A model generated the notes under the pieces. It was not told the origin of the DNA. It saw only the letters and a list, made by a program, of their open reading frames with translations, and ran no database searches. Made by a program: the position numbers and the translations under genes. From Rhizobium acidisoli (GTDB taxonomy: Bacteria > Pseudomonadota > Alphaproteobacteria > Rhizobiales > Rhizobiaceae), in assembly GCF_002531755.2 (NCBI RefSeq), contig NZ_CP034998.1, positions 2,108,001 through 2,172,000 on the forward strand: a stretch of DNA of 64,000 bases. Reading direction: 5' to 3'. Position 1 is the stretch's first letter; each line of letters starts with the position of its first letter. Shown piece after piece: positions 23,246 to 32,588 of the stretch.

Positions 23246-24268
23246 TTAGAACGAACGCTGCAGGCGGAAGTAGCCCGAAGTGGAGTCGTCGCCTTCATCC
23301 GGATCGAGGTACTGAACCGAAGCCTTGGCGTAGAAGTTGTCGACGATCTGGTAATCGACTGTCAGACCGACCTTCCAGGCATCGTTGTCGCTGAAGTCGT
23401 CGCCGGCAGCATAGTAGTCGCCGTAGTACTGGACGCCAGGAGTGATCTTGAGCTTGTCGGTTGCCTTGATTGCGTATTCGGCAGCGACAGCCCATTCAGC
23501 TGCGGAGTAGTAGGAGTTCGGGCCGGAAGAGTACACAGCAGCGAGGCCGAGCGTACCGGGACCGATTTCAACCGTACCCATAGCGCGGATTGCGCCGTCT
23601 TCGTTGTCGAAGTCCCAGCCGCCGGTGACCTGGTAGCTGAACGCGCCGGCAGTGCCGCCAACGCCGAAGGCAACGCCAACGTTGTTCGGCTCTTCGCCAG
23701 ACTTGTAGAAGCCATCTTCCAGTTCGTCGACGCTGATGCCGGCGTAGAAGGTGCCGCTTTCGTACTGATAGCGGAGGGAGTTGTGCAGCGTTACGATCGA
23801 ACCGATATCGTCGGTTTCGCCGGAGAGGCCATCGTCCCACCAGCTGTAGAAGAGACCGGCGCGGAAGCCCGCGACGTCAAGGTAAGCGGAGTCGAGGATG
23901 GCATCCTGATCCGAAGCGTTGTCAGCATTGAACTGCATGACGATGACGCCGGTCAGCGGACCATACTCGGTGTCGCTCTTGGCCGTGAACTGAACCTGAC
24001 CGCGGGTCTTGGCATCCCAATCCGAATCGTTGCTGGCCGAGCCATTGAGCGGCTGATCACCAACGTCGACCTGGAAACGGATGTAGCCTTCGATCTTGAG
24101 GCAGGTTTCGGTGCCCGGGATGTAGAAATAGCCGGTGCCGTAAGCGTCGCAGACGCGAACATATTCAACCGGTTCCGGCTCAGCAGCAACGATAGCGTCA
24201 GCTGCAAGAACCGGCGTCGATGCAGCAAATGCTGCTGCTGATGCAAGCAAAACCATTCTGATGTTCAT
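23246..24268 (-). CDS. ropA: Outer-membrane porin, RopA-type (porin_2 family)
   Basis: The 340-residue protein has a signal peptide (1-22, VLAAD). It then has the conserved start of the rhizobial porins (PEPVEYVRVCDAYGTGYFYIPGTETCLKI in outline, with the paired cysteines) and alternating beta strands ending in the terminal aromatic FRLQRSF. It forms an outer-membrane trimeric diffusion channel. Codon use is strongly biased, consistent with high expression. A 670-bp upstream gap suggests complex control. The ropA name is used by family; rhizobia carry several paralogues. Confidence 0.9.
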   Translation of the reverse strand: MNIRMVLLASAAAFAASTPVLAADAIVAAEPEPVEYVRVCDAYGTGYFYIPGTETCLKIEGYIRFQVDVGDQPLNGSASNDSDWDAKTRGQVQFTAKSDTEYGPLTGVIVMQFNADNASDQDAILDSAYLDVAGFRAGLFYSWWDDGLSGETDDIGSIVTLHNSLRYQYESGTFYAGISVDELEDGFYKSGEEPNNVGVAFGVGGTAGAFSYQVTGGWDFDNEDGAIRAMGTVEIGPGTLGLAAVYSSGPNSYYSAAEWAVAAEYAIKATDKLKITPGVQYYGDYYAAGDDFSDNDAWKVGLTVDYQIVDNFYAKASVQYLDPDEGDDSTSGYFRLQRSF

Positions 24269-24939
24269 TTACCAATCCATTCCTTTGTCGATCGGGGCTG
24301 GCTTCCAATCGGGTAGTCGATTTGAAGCCGGCCCAGTTTGAACAGCCATCTCGGCGTGCGGATCGATCGAACCGCCAAACCGTCATCACATACCAGGCCT
24401 TATCAAGCAATTCTCGATACACACCGGATGGGTCCCGCAAAGCAACTTTCCCCGACGGCGTGATTTTTATACAACAATTTCAATTATTTAGGCAGAAGAC
24501 ACACCAAGCGGCTCCGCGACGGATATCCTCCATCGCAAGCCGCAAACGCTATACCCCATTTGTCAAATTCTTCACCGTTCGACCCCCGTCGAACATTATT
24601 GGTGAAGTGCATAAACTCTACCGCCGGCTAATGAACACATACAAGGCAGCGGTTTAGAACATGGTGTCCTGAATTCGATACCAATGAGACGAAATGATGA
24701 CATAGCGCTCGCTGGCTGCGCTTAACATAGCGCCGTATTCCTTACCAGGCTATGTATTTTTCCGAATCTTGGTGGGATTCGAGCGTTTTTTCGCTATTTC
24801 CTGGGCTTTTTTGCAGTCGCGATAACATTCCGCCGCTCCGCACTTGCCGGACCGGTATAATCAGAATGTGGCCGAATCGACCGAGACAGCACAATCTTCG
24901 CGTCTTTGAACCGTGCGGCTGCAAGGCCGCACAGCGATT
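24269..24939. other. Long intergenic region upstream of the porin gene
   Basis: This 671-bp stretch is A+T-richer than its surroundings and has no credible gene. It should carry the porin promoter and a long 5' leader. A short palindrome (GTGCGGC/GCCGCAC, about 24912-24931) sits just past the Lrp stop and may terminate that gene on the minus strand. Confidence 0.35.
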
Positions 24940-25428
24940 TCAATCCTCATTGGATTTGGCATTGTCGAGAATCATGTAATCGAGCGGCAGCTGCGTCGAA
25001 TACTTGATCTGCTCCATCGCAAAGGCGGAGGAAACGTCGCGAATCTCGATCTTGGCGATCATCCGCTTATAAAATGCGTCATAGGCGGCGATATCGGGCA
25101 CGACGACTCGCAAGAGATAGTCGACATCGCCGCTCATCCGGTAAAATTCCACCACTTCGGGGAATTCGGCGACCACTTCGGAAAAGCGCCGCAGCCATTC
25201 GATCGAATGGGTGGCCGTGCGAATCGACACGAAGACGGTAACCTTGGTGTTGACCTTCTCCGGATCGAGGATGGCGACCCGGCGCTTGATGACGCCGTCT
25301 TCTTCCATCTTCTGGATGCGCCGCCAGCAGGGCGTCGTCGAAAGACCGACTTTTTTGGCGAGATCGGCCACGGCAAGGGTCGAATCTTCTTGCAGCAGAC
25401 GCAGTATTTTTCGGTCGAGGCGGTCCAT
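24940..25428 (-). CDS. Lrp/AsnC-family transcriptional regulator
   Basis: The 162-residue protein has an N-terminal HTH (LDRKILRLLQEDSTLAVADLAKKVGLSTTPCWRRIQKME in outline) and a C-terminal RAM/AsnC ligand domain (FVSIRTATHSIEWLRRF, GDVDYLLRVVVPD, RDVSSAFAMEQIKYSTQLPL). Such proteins sense amino acids as octamers. No divergent target gene is adjacent, so its regulon cannot be inferred here. Confidence 0.93.
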   Translation of the reverse strand: MDRLDRKILRLLQEDSTLAVADLAKKVGLSTTPCWRRIQKMEEDGVIKRRVAILDPEKVNTKVTVFVSIRTATHSIEWLRRFSEVVAEFPEVVEFYRMSGDVDYLLRVVVPDIAAYDAFYKRMIAKIEIRDVSSAFAMEQIKYSTQLPLDYMILDNAKSNED

Positions 25429-25497
25429 GCGCGCAACAGTCCTTTCGAATTATTTTCTTTGTATAGCGCGATTCCGCACGACGAAAAGAATTTTGTT

Positions 25498-26136
25498 TCA
25501 GGAAATCAGCATTTTCGTTCGATCCTGCAAGACCGGGAGCAATTCCTGCTCGAACCACGGATTGCGCTTCAGCCAGCCGCTGTTGCGCCAGCTCGGATGC
25601 GGCAGCGGCAGCACCGCCGGTGACCGGTTGGACAAAAGAGCGTCCCGCCATGCCCGCACCGTTTCGGTCATATTGCCCCGCCTTTCACCCTCCATGTGCC
25701 AGGCCTGCGCATATTGGCCGATGACCAGCACCAGTTCGATCTGCGGCATGGCCGCAATCACCTTTTGCCGCCAGAACGGCGCGCATTCGCGGCGCGGCGG
25801 CAGATCTGCACCCTTGTCGTCATAGCCGGGAAAGCAGAAACCCATCGGCACGATGGCGAATCGGTCGCGGTCGTAAAAGCTTGCCCTGTCAACGCCGAGC
25901 CATGACCGCAGCCGGTCGCCCGAAGCATCGTCGAACGGCAGGCCGCTCTCATGCACCCGAAGCCCGGGCGCCTGCCCGGCGATCAGGATGCGTGCGCTCG
26001 ACGAAATCACGGCCACAGGCCGCGGCTCGTGCGGCAGCCGATATGCAAGGCCTTTCGCCGGCGCGTCACGACAGATGCGGCAGGAGGCGATCTCCCGCCG
26101 CAGGATCTCCAGCGTGGCTTCGTCGCTTCGCTTCAT
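25498..26136 (-). CDS. Uracil-DNA glycosylase family protein with four-cysteine (Fe-S) pattern
   Basis: The 212-residue DNA repair enzyme shows the uracil-DNA glycosylase motifs GQAPGLRVHESGLPF (residues 54-68) and LPHPSWRN near the C-terminus. Cysteines 19, 22, 101 and 118 follow the C-x2-C-xn-C-x16-C pattern that binds a 4Fe-4S cluster in family 4/5 glycosylases. ATG 26136 overlaps the nuclease stop (ATGA); an ATG two codons upstream is an alternative. It is co-transcribed with the nuclease-like gene. Confidence 0.85.
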   Translation of the reverse strand: MKRSDEATLEILRREIASCRICRDAPAKGLAYRLPHEPRPVAVISSSARILIAGQAPGLRVHESGLPFDDASGDRLRSWLGVDRASFYDRDRFAIVPMGFCFPGYDDKGADLPPRRECAPFWRQKVIAAMPQIELVLVIGQYAQAWHMEGERRGNMTETVRAWRDALLSNRSPAVLPLPHPSWRNSGWLKRNPWFEQELLPVLQDRTKMLIS

Positions 26137-26690
26137 TCCCATCCGACGATCCGCCTGATGAAGCCCAGCGGGCCGTGGAAATCGGAACTCTGGCGCGCAT
26201 GGTCGCGCACATCGCGCGGCCGCTCGAAAGTTCCGGCCCAGAGGCCCGCTTTGGCAGCCCTCGCCTCGGCCTCCTCCCTGCCATAACCGCCATAGGCGAT
26301 GGCCATGCCCCGGCGCACCATGGCGGCGTTGATGTCGCCGCCCGTCCCGCTCCGGCAGATGACGAGCAGCCTGTCGTAGCGGTCGCGCCGGCTGCCCTGG
26401 CAAAGCGTTCCCGATGCCAGGACCATGCCCTGCAGCGCCTCGCGCGCCGCCCGCCCGCAGGCCCAGGCATGTCCAGCCCGCTCGCAGCTCTGGTGGAGCT
26501 CCGGTGCATCGATGCCTTCAAGGCGCAAACGTGCGTCTCCCAAAGTCAGACTGTCGCCATCGGCAGCATGGAAAGCGCCCGCATGCTCAATTTTTGCTGC
26601 ATCGTTGAACTTGGCGGCGATCAGCGCCAGGAGCGCCAGCAGGGCAAAAGCGGTCACGCCGTCGCGAATCAGGCGCAGGCTCCGTGTCAC
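26133..26690 (-). CDS. Thermonuclease (SNase)-like protein with N-terminal membrane anchor
   Basis: The 185-residue protein has a hydrophobic N-terminus (about 9-27, signal or anchor) and an SNase domain: HAADGDSLTLGDARLRLEGIDAPE with the catalytic Arg and metal Asp, DRYDRLLVICR, and VRRGMAIAYGGYGREEAEARAAKAGLWAGTF in outline. Location should be periplasmic. It overlaps the glycosylase gene by 4 bp. Rhizobial genomes have several such proteins; their substrates are largely unproven. Confidence 0.85.
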   Translation of the reverse strand: MTRSLRLIRDGVTAFALLALLALIAAKFNDAAKIEHAGAFHAADGDSLTLGDARLRLEGIDAPELHQSCERAGHAWACGRAAREALQGMVLASGTLCQGSRRDRYDRLLVICRSGTGGDINAAMVRRGMAIAYGGYGREEAEARAAKAGLWAGTFERPRDVRDHARQSSDFHGPLGFIRRIVGWE

Positions 26691-26790
26691 GCTTTCGCCT
26701 CCTTAAAAAACAAATCCTTGGCAAAGATGGCAAACATCTTCTTAAGAATTGCCGGTTAAGCTCTTATCCACCCTGGGATGAAGTTTCAAC

Positions 26791-28332
26791 GTGCACATGA
26801 GTACCGGCGTCAGCACATCGACCGACAAGATCATCGTCGACAGGTCGCGCAGCCACCGCAACAAGGCCGTTTCCAAGGCCGTGCGGCAAACGCGCGAACG
26901 TCTTCAGTCCGGCCATGCGTCCAATTCCTCCTTCGATCGTGACGTGCTCAAGATGTATGTGGCGTCGATGCTGCAGGGCGCGACGATCATGCCTCTCTTC
27001 ATCGTCCTCATCACCGCGCTTGGCGTCTATATCACTGAAGATACGCAGTTGCTCTTCTGGGCGCTGCTGACGCTCACCTGTCAAACCGGCAATATCCTGC
27101 TTGCGCGACGCGCCCGCCGGCAGGAAATCACCCCGGAGAGCGCCCGCAAATGGCGCCGCCTGCTGCTGCTCGGCCAGTTCCTGCTCGGCTGCTGCTGGGC
27201 GGTCTTCGCGCTGCAGGGCTGCGACACCTGCGAACCGTCGAGCTTCATCCTTTATAAGGGTGCGACGCTGCTGATCGCGCTCTCCGTCACGGCAATGTCG
27301 AATTTCATGCTGACGCCTGCCGTGCTCGTCGCCTTCACGCCGGCGATCCTGGCGCTTGCCGCCAAGAGCGGCCTGTCCCGCGATCTCCTCGAAATCAGCC
27401 TGACGGGGCTCTTCACCAGCACCCTCGTCTTCTTCAACTATATCAGCGACCGGCTGTTCAAGTCGAACCTCAGGATCCTTTCCTACCAGTCGGAGAAGGA
27501 CGACCTGATCGCCGAGCTGGAAGTGGCAAAATCCATGTCGGACGAGGCCCGCCGCCGCGCCGAAGAGGCAAACCTCGCCAAGTCCCGCTTCCTTGCCTCC
27601 ATGTCGCACGAGCTCAGGACCCCGCTCAACGCCATCCTCGGCTTCTCCGAGGTGATGTCGGCAGAAGTGATGGGGCCGCTCGCCAATCCGACCTACAAGG
27701 AATATGCCGGCGATATCCACCGCTCCGGCCAGCATCTGCTCGATCTCATCAACGAGATCCTCGACCTCTCCCGCATCGAGGCCGGCAAATACGAGCTGAG
27801 CGAGGAGGCGATCTCGCTTCTCGATATCACCGAAGATTGCATCGGCATGGTCCAGCTGCGCGCCCGCGCCAAGAACATCGCCATTTCGGATCAATTCGAA
27901 CGTCAGTTGCCGGCCATCTGGGCGGATGAGAAGTCGATGCGCCAGGTGGTGCTCAACCTTCTCTCCAATGCGGTCAAGTTCACGCCGCAGGGCGGTGAAA
28001 TCCATGTCAAGGTCGGCTGGACGGCCGGCGGCGGACAGTACATCTCCATCAAGGACAACGGCCCCGGCATTCCGGAAGAGGAAATTCCCGTGGTCCTGTC
28101 GGCCTTCGGCCAGGGTTCGATCGCCATCAAGAGCGCCGAACAGGGCACCGGCCTCGGCCTGCCGATCGTCCAGGCGATCCTGGCCAAGCATGACGGACAA
28201 TTCCTGCTGAAATCGAAGCTGCGCGAGGGCACCGAGGTCATCGCAATCCTGCCCGCCAAACGCGTGCTGCAGAGCCTGCCGGCCGTGGAAGAGGCCCAGG
28301 CGGTCGCGCGCAAGCGTAAGAGTTTTGCCTGA
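26791..28332 (+). CDS. PdhS/PleC/DivJ-like membrane sensor histidine kinase
   Basis: The 513-residue kinase has a basic N-terminal tail, then about five or six membrane helices between 55 and 220 (MQGATIMPLF, LLFWALLTLTC, LLLLGQFLLGCCWAVF, TPAVLVAFTPAILALA). A coiled linker (about 233-262) leads to the HisKA domain with His273 in SHELRTPLNAILGFSEVM, the signature of kinases that talk to DivK/PleD. HATPase_c follows (DNGPGIPEEE, GTGLGLPI). There is no PAS domain. GTG 26791 or ATG 26797 could be the start. No response regulator gene is adjacent. A cell-cycle or polarity role is inferred from the subfamily. Confidence 0.88.
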   Translation: MHMSTGVSTSTDKIIVDRSRSHRNKAVSKAVRQTRERLQSGHASNSSFDRDVLKMYVASMLQGATIMPLFIVLITALGVYITEDTQLLFWALLTLTCQTGNILLARRARRQEITPESARKWRRLLLLGQFLLGCCWAVFALQGCDTCEPSSFILYKGATLLIALSVTAMSNFMLTPAVLVAFTPAILALAAKSGLSRDLLEISLTGLFTSTLVFFNYISDRLFKSNLRILSYQSEKDDLIAELEVAKSMSDEARRRAEEANLAKSRFLASMSHELRTPLNAILGFSEVMSAEVMGPLANPTYKEYAGDIHRSGQHLLDLINEILDLSRIEAGKYELSEEAISLLDITEDCIGMVQLRARAKNIAISDQFERQLPAIWADEKSMRQVVLNLLSNAVKFTPQGGEIHVKVGWTAGGGQYISIKDNGPGIPEEEIPVVLSAFGQGSIAIKSAEQGTGLGLPIVQAILAKHDGQFLLKSKLREGTEVIAILPAKRVLQSLPAVEEAQAVARKRKSFA

Positions 28333-28333
28333 T

Positions 28334-28717
28334 TCAGCCAAAAAACAAGTGTTTGCCGAGGACGAAGCCGAGATAGAGGCAGCAGGCGGCGATCATGCAG
28401 CTGACCGCGAAGGAGCCGAGATCCTTGGCATGTTTGCCGACGATCGAAATCTCCGGCGAAATCCGGTCGATGACCTCCTCGACGGCGGTATTCATCGCCT
28501 CCATCGAAAACAGCCCGAGAAACAGAACCACCGCAACGACGATCTCGCCGGCGGTCGCCCCGACCAGCGCCAGCGTTGCGATCGAAACGACGAAGAAACC
28601 GAGTTCCTGGCGGAAGGCTGCCTCTCTCAGAACGCGCAGGAAGCCTGCCCAGGAATAGCTGGCGGCGGCGGTGAAATGCCGAAATCCGGTCTCTTTCGTC
28701 ACCGCAGGCTTCGTCAA
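28334..28717 (-). CDS. dgkA: Diacylglycerol kinase, prokaryotic type
   Basis: The 127-residue membrane enzyme recycles diacylglycerol to phosphatidate. Three hydrophobic helices and the signature EAMNTAVEEVIDRIS are present. Preceding family motifs are FRQELGFFV and SYSWAGFLRVLREAAFR. The start is TTG 28717 with GAGGAGAG upstream; a longer in-frame extension is not supported. The stop lies one base from the convergent kinase gene's stop. Confidence 0.9.
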   Translation of the reverse strand: MTKPAVTKETGFRHFTAAASYSWAGFLRVLREAAFRQELGFFVVSIATLALVGATAGEIVVAVVLFLGLFSMEAMNTAVEEVIDRISPEISIVGKHAKDLGSFAVSCMIAACCLYLGFVLGKHLFFG

Positions 28718-28823
28718 GGCGCCCTCTCCTCTTGCAGACCGGGAAAGGCTTTGCCGCCCCGCTTGATGACCGAATACGCAGATACCGAATCCATCTGGGC
28801 GGCGCAAGCGAAGCCGCGCGGGC

Positions 28824-29840
28824 TCAGTCTTTGCCGCTCACGCCGGCCTGGGCAAAGGTCGCCATGCCGGAATGGCAGGCGGCGGCGGCTTTGACGATGC
28901 CGGCGGCGAGCGCTGCCCCGGTGCCTTCGCCGAGCCGCATGCCAAGTGCCAGAAGCGGCGTCTTGCCGAGCATTTCGATCGCGCGCAGATGCCCGGGCTC
29001 GGCGGAAACGTGGCCAATCAGGCAATGGTCAAGCGCGGATGGATTGGCGGCTTTGAGGATCGCCGCCGCAGCGGTCGCGACGTAACCGTCGATCAGCACC
29101 GGGATACGCTCCATGCGGGCGGCAAGGATGGCGCCGGCCATCGCCGCAATCTCGCGGCCGCCGAGCCGGCGCATGATTTCCAGCGGATCGTCGAGATGAT
29201 CGCCGTGGAGCTCCACGGCCTTTTCCACCGCCGCGACCTTGCGCTCCAGCATCTCGCCTTCCGAACCGGTGCCTGGTCCGACCCAGTCCCGCGCCGAACC
29301 GCCATAGAGCGCATAGTTGATCGCCGCGGCAATCGTCGTATTGCCGATGCCCATTTCCCCGATGCAGAGCAGGTCGGTGCCGCCGGCGATCGCCTCCATG
29401 CCGAAGGCCATGGTCGCGGCACAATCGCGCTCGGAAAGCGCTGCCTCCTCGGTAATGTCGCCGGTGGGATAATCGAGCGCCAGATCGAAGACCTTCAGCC
29501 CGAGATCATAAGCGACGCAGATCTGATTGATCGCAGCGCCGCCGGCGGCAAAATTCTCGACCATCTGCTGTGTCACGGCCGGCGGAAAGGGCGTGATTCC
29601 CTGCCTGGTGACGCCGTGATTGCCGGCGAAGATCGCCACCAGCGGCCGGTTGACGGCAGGGGTGCGGCCCGTCCAGGCGGCAAGCCAGAATGCGATTTCT
29701 TCAAGCCGTCCGAGCGCGCCCGGCGGCTTGGTCAGTTGCGCATCACGTTCGCGTGCGGTCACCAGCGCACGGGCATCCGGGCCCGGCAGGTCGCGGAGCA
29801 GGGTACGGAAATCGTCGAACGGCAGGCCTGAAACGCTCAT
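28824..29840 (-). CDS. cobT: Nicotinate-nucleotide--dimethylbenzimidazole phosphoribosyltransferase
   Basis: The 338-residue cytosolic enzyme makes alpha-ribazole phosphate for the lower ligand of cobalamin (called CobU in the Pseudomonas denitrificans nomenclature). Family motifs are [59 protein letters not shown] and [18 protein letters not shown] with the catalytic Glu. Start ATG 29840 gives the usual length. It diverges from cobS across 188 bp, with no cobalamin riboswitch visible. Confidence 0.95.
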   Translation of the reverse strand: MSVSGLPFDDFRTLLRDLPGPDARALVTARERDAQLTKPPGALGRLEEIAFWLAAWTGRTPAVNRPLVAIFAGNHGVTRQGITPFPPAVTQQMVENFAAGGAAINQICVAYDLGLKVFDLALDYPTGDITEEAALSERDCAATMAFGMEAIAGGTDLLCIGEMGIGNTTIAAAINYALYGGSARDWVGPGTGSEGEMLERKVAAVEKAVELHGDHLDDPLEIMRRLGGREIAAMAGAILAARMERIPVLIDGYVATAAAAILKAANPSALDHCLIGHVSAEPGHLRAIEMLGKTPLLALGMRLGEGTGAALAAGIVKAAAACHSGMATFAQAGVSGKD

Positions 29841-30028
29841 CTGTGCGGTTTTCCTATGAATCCGGGTATTCTTGTTTTCACGCAAACCACTTGTTTGCGT
29901 CGAGCAAATCAGCTTCTTTGCGGGTCGCAACTCTCTTAAAGCGGGCTGACGGGGCGAACAACAGCAAAAGCGCCGCCGCGACTATAAGCCAGCGCGATAA
30001 GCCGAAACCTTGGGCAGAACGAAGCAGA

Positions 30029-30811
30029 ATGAAGATCAAGGACCATGCGGTCGATACCGCCCGCGCCGTCGCCTTCCTCAGCCGCATTCCCATGCCGCAA
30101 TCGCTGTTCAAAACCTATGACGGCAGGCTCGGCCGGCTGGTGCGCGCCTTTCCCTTCGCCGGCATCGTCATCGGCTTTGTTCCCGCGCTCGCCCTGTTCC
30201 TGCCTCTGGGACTGCGCGCCGATCCGCTGATGGCGGCCCTGATCGCGCTTTCCATCCAGGTTGTCGTCACCGGCGCACTGCACGAGGACGGCCTGGCCGA
30301 TACTGCCGACGGCATCGGCGGCGGCAAGAGCCGCGAGCAGAGCCTCGAGATCATGAAGGACAGCCGGATCGGCACCTATGGCGCGATCGCGTTGATCCTC
30401 TCCTTCGCGATCCGCGCGGCAGCACTTGCCGCCATCGCCCGCCATTCCCTGCCGCTTACATCAGTCCTTGCCATTCCCGCCGTCGCAGCGTTGAGCCGCG
30501 GCGCCATCGCCTGGCACTGGCAGCGGCTGCCGCCGGCCAAGGCCGATGGCGTCGCCGCCTCGAACGGCCAGCCGGATGAGGGGGCGATGCAGTTTGCCCT
30601 CGCCTCGGCCGGCCTCGTCGCAGCGCTTCTGATCTGGCCTGCCTTCGGCCTGCGCCCGCTGGTCGCAAGCCTGCTTGCCTCAGGCATCGCAGCGCTTGCC
30701 TTCACCGCCTTCATCCGCCGCAAGCTTGCCGGCCATACCGGCGACACGCTGGGCGCGACGCAGCAAATTTGCGAGATCGCCGCGCTTTGCGCCCTTGCCA
30801 CAGCTCTTTGA
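30029..30811 (+). CDS. cobS: Adenosylcobinamide-GDP ribazoletransferase (cobalamin synthase)
   Basis: The 260-residue integral membrane enzyme joins adenosylcobinamide-GDP to alpha-ribazole in the last steps of cobalamin synthesis (CobV in older rhizobial naming). The signature [36 protein letters not shown] (in outline) and FLSRIPMP at the N-terminus identify it. The start is ATG 30029; the frame is open upstream across the divergent cobT start. A DUF1289 gene follows after 9 bp. Confidence 0.94.
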   Translation: MKIKDHAVDTARAVAFLSRIPMPQSLFKTYDGRLGRLVRAFPFAGIVIGFVPALALFLPLGLRADPLMAALIALSIQVVVTGALHEDGLADTADGIGGGKSREQSLEIMKDSRIGTYGAIALILSFAIRAAALAAIARHSLPLTSVLAIPAVAALSRGAIAWHWQRLPPAKADGVAASNGQPDEGAMQFALASAGLVAALLIWPAFGLRPLVASLLASGIAALAFTAFIRRKLAGHTGDTLGATQQICEIAALCALATAL

Positions 30812-30820
30812 AACTCCGAT

Positions 30821-31048
30821 ATGTCCCTCATGCAAACACCCTGCATTCATGTCTGCTCGATCGAGCCCGCCACCGGATTTTGCGCCGGATGCGGCCGGAC
30901 TCTTCAGGAAATCGGCAACTGGGTGAGCTACTCCGACATCGAGCGGAGACGGGTCATGGCCGTGCTGCCTGCAAGGCTTGTAGGTGCCGCCGCGCTATCG
31001 AACGACATGAAAACAGGCCACGCCAGCGGGCCGGAGCGGCCTTTATGA
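30821..31048 (+). CDS. DUF1289 family small protein
   Basis: The 75-residue protein has the DUF1289 core with four cysteines: TPCIHVCSIEPATGFCAGCGRT, followed by EIGNWVSYSDIERRRVMAVLPARL. The cysteines probably bind a metal (inference). The C-terminal 25 residues are unconserved. Its stop overlaps the start of the aspartic protease gene by 4 bp, so it is likely an operon partner of cobS and the protease. Confidence 0.85.
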   Translation: MSLMQTPCIHVCSIEPATGFCAGCGRTLQEIGNWVSYSDIERRRVMAVLPARLVGAAALSNDMKTGHASGPERPL

Positions 31049-31746
31049 TCCGTTTGACCGTCTTCCTCGTCGTGATTGGCATCGGCCTTGCGGTGCTGAT
31101 CGTCAACAATGACAGCAGCCGGATCCTTGGCCTGCAGAGCGATGACTTCGTCCGCGTCGTCTATCTGCTGCCGATCGCACTGATGCTGTCGGCCGGCATC
31201 TGGGCGCGCCGGAGCAGCATCGGTGAAACGATGCGCCAGATGATGATCTGGCTGGTGATCATCCTGGCGCTCGTGACCGTCTATCTCTATCGTCAGGAAG
31301 CGCTCGGCGTCGGCAACCGGCTGCTCGCCGGCCTCGTTCCTGGCCGCGCCGTCGTCGTCACCACAAGCGAAGGCGGACAGGAGATCATCCTGCACAAGCT
31401 GCTGAACGGCCATTTCGAAGCCGATGTCGCCGTCAACGGCAAGACGATCGAGATGCTCGTAGACACCGGCGCCAGCATGGTGGCGCTGTCCCACGAAGAT
31501 GCCGAGCGGATCGGCATCGACCTCTCCCGCCTCAGCTATTCTATGACCGTCATGACCGCCAACGGCCGCGGGCGCGCAGCACCCGTCACGCTCGACCAGG
31601 TGGCGATCGGCTCGATCGTCCGCAATAATGTCGCAGCCAGCGTCGCCGAGGACGGCCGGCTCGACCAGAGCCTGCTCGGCATGAGCTTCCTGGAAACGCT
31701 CGGCTCGCTGCAGATGCAGACCGACGAATTGCGCATGCGCGACTGA
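31045..31746 (+). CDS. Membrane-anchored retropepsin-like aspartic protease (TIGR02281 type)
   Basis: The 233-residue protein has membrane segments at about 3-20, 38-53 and 66-82, then an extracytoplasmic single-domain aspartic protease with Asp140 in MLVDTGASMVALS, matching clan AA TIGR02281 proteins. The second half (TVMTANGRGRAAPVTLDQVAIG, LLGMSFLETLG) also fits. As in retropepsins it must dimerise to form the active site. Start ATG 31045 overlaps the DUF1289 stop. Substrate is unknown. Confidence 0.88.
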   Translation: MIRLTVFLVVIGIGLAVLIVNNDSSRILGLQSDDFVRVVYLLPIALMLSAGIWARRSSIGETMRQMMIWLVIILALVTVYLYRQEALGVGNRLLAGLVPGRAVVVTTSEGGQEIILHKLLNGHFEADVAVNGKTIEMLVDTGASMVALSHEDAERIGIDLSRLSYSMTVMTANGRGRAAPVTLDQVAIGSIVRNNVAASVAEDGRLDQSLLGMSFLETLGSLQMQTDELRMRD

Positions 31747-31846
31747 GCCGCCGCGGCGATCCGCTGTCGCCGCGGCTTTACGGCAGCGTTCGCATCTGTC
31801 ACCTTCAGGCGCAACAACAAGACCACAAAGAGCAAAAAGAAACTCC

Positions 31847-31956
31847 TACTGCATAATTTCATCCTTAAATCGGAATCGATTTAAGGATGAAATTATGCAG
31901 TAATTCAAAGTGCTACAGCGTCCTTTGCGCGTCTGAATAGACGCGCGGCGCTGTAG
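31847..31956. repeat. RIME-like double-palindrome element (110 bp)
   Basis: The left half is a perfect 26-bp inverted repeat (31847-31872 and 31877-31902) around GAAT. The right half is a second palindrome with arms CTACAGCG/CGCTGTAG and GCGCGTCT/AGACGCGC (31913-31956). The layout is the same as in the elements at 19953 and 21056, but the sequence differs. Confidence 0.75.
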
Positions 31957-32035
31957 TCTGGTGGCACCCCGCATGCTCGACCGGCCTTCGCCTGCGGCTA
32001 AGTCCCTGCCCCATCGGTGCGACAGGAGTTTCGCG

Positions 32036-32473
32036 ATGAATTCACTCTGGCCGATCGTCATCGGCGGCATTTTGCCCGCCATTTTCTGGGGCATCACCGC
32101 CATCTTCCAGAAGCAGAGCGCCACGGCCGCCACCGGCTCCGCCGTCTACCTGATCGCCTTCGGCGCCGCCTGCGCGCTGGCCGGCCTGATTGCCGCGCTG
32201 ATCTGGCGCCCTGCCCCCTGGACCGCCGAAGGCCTTGGTTTTGCCGCCACCGCCGGCGCCTGCTTCGCCGTCGGTACCGGCCTCATCAGCTTCGCGCTCT
32301 TCGCCTATAGCGTCCCTGTCTCGAAACTCGCGCCGATCTGGAGCTGCAACGTGCTGGTGACGCTGGCAATCGGTGCCGTGTTTCTCGGCGAAGCTGCCGA
32401 GCTCAACATCTTGAAGCTCGTCGCCGGCACCCTCCTCATCATCTCAGGCGCACTTCTCGTCAGCGGCGCCTGA
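32036..32473 (+). CDS. Half-size EamA/DMT-type transporter
   Basis: The 145-residue protein has about five hydrophobic helices and the DMT/EamA features ILPAIFWGITAIFQKQSA, FALFAYSVPVSKLAPIWSCNVLVTLAIGAVFLGE (in outline) and KLVAGTLLIISGALLV. It is half the size of a normal EamA protein, so it would act as a dimer. AGGAG at 32024-32028 supports ATG 32036. The substrate is unknown. Confidence 0.78.
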   Translation: MNSLWPIVIGGILPAIFWGITAIFQKQSATAATGSAVYLIAFGAACALAGLIAALIWRPAPWTAEGLGFAATAGACFAVGTGLISFALFAYSVPVSKLAPIWSCNVLVTLAIGAVFLGEAAELNILKLVAGTLLIISGALLVSGA

Positions 32474-32588
32474 GGGAAAGGGCGCTACACAAACGGCCCC
32501 TTCGTCGCCAAAATGCTCCTGCGTTGCAGCAGGTTCCGCTTTGTTGATATCCTGCGTCAAGGCGCCTGCGCGCCCAGCGGAGCTTGAG

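Noticed and set aside
24322..24657. A 111-codon plus-strand frame in the porin upstream gap
   Set aside because: There is no ribosome-binding site, codon use is unlike that of neighbouring genes and no family is recognisable. It is treated as non-coding.
29841..30028. Possible cobalamin riboswitch between cobT and cobS
   Set aside because: The 188-bp gap lacks the conserved B12-box sequence and the branched stem structure.
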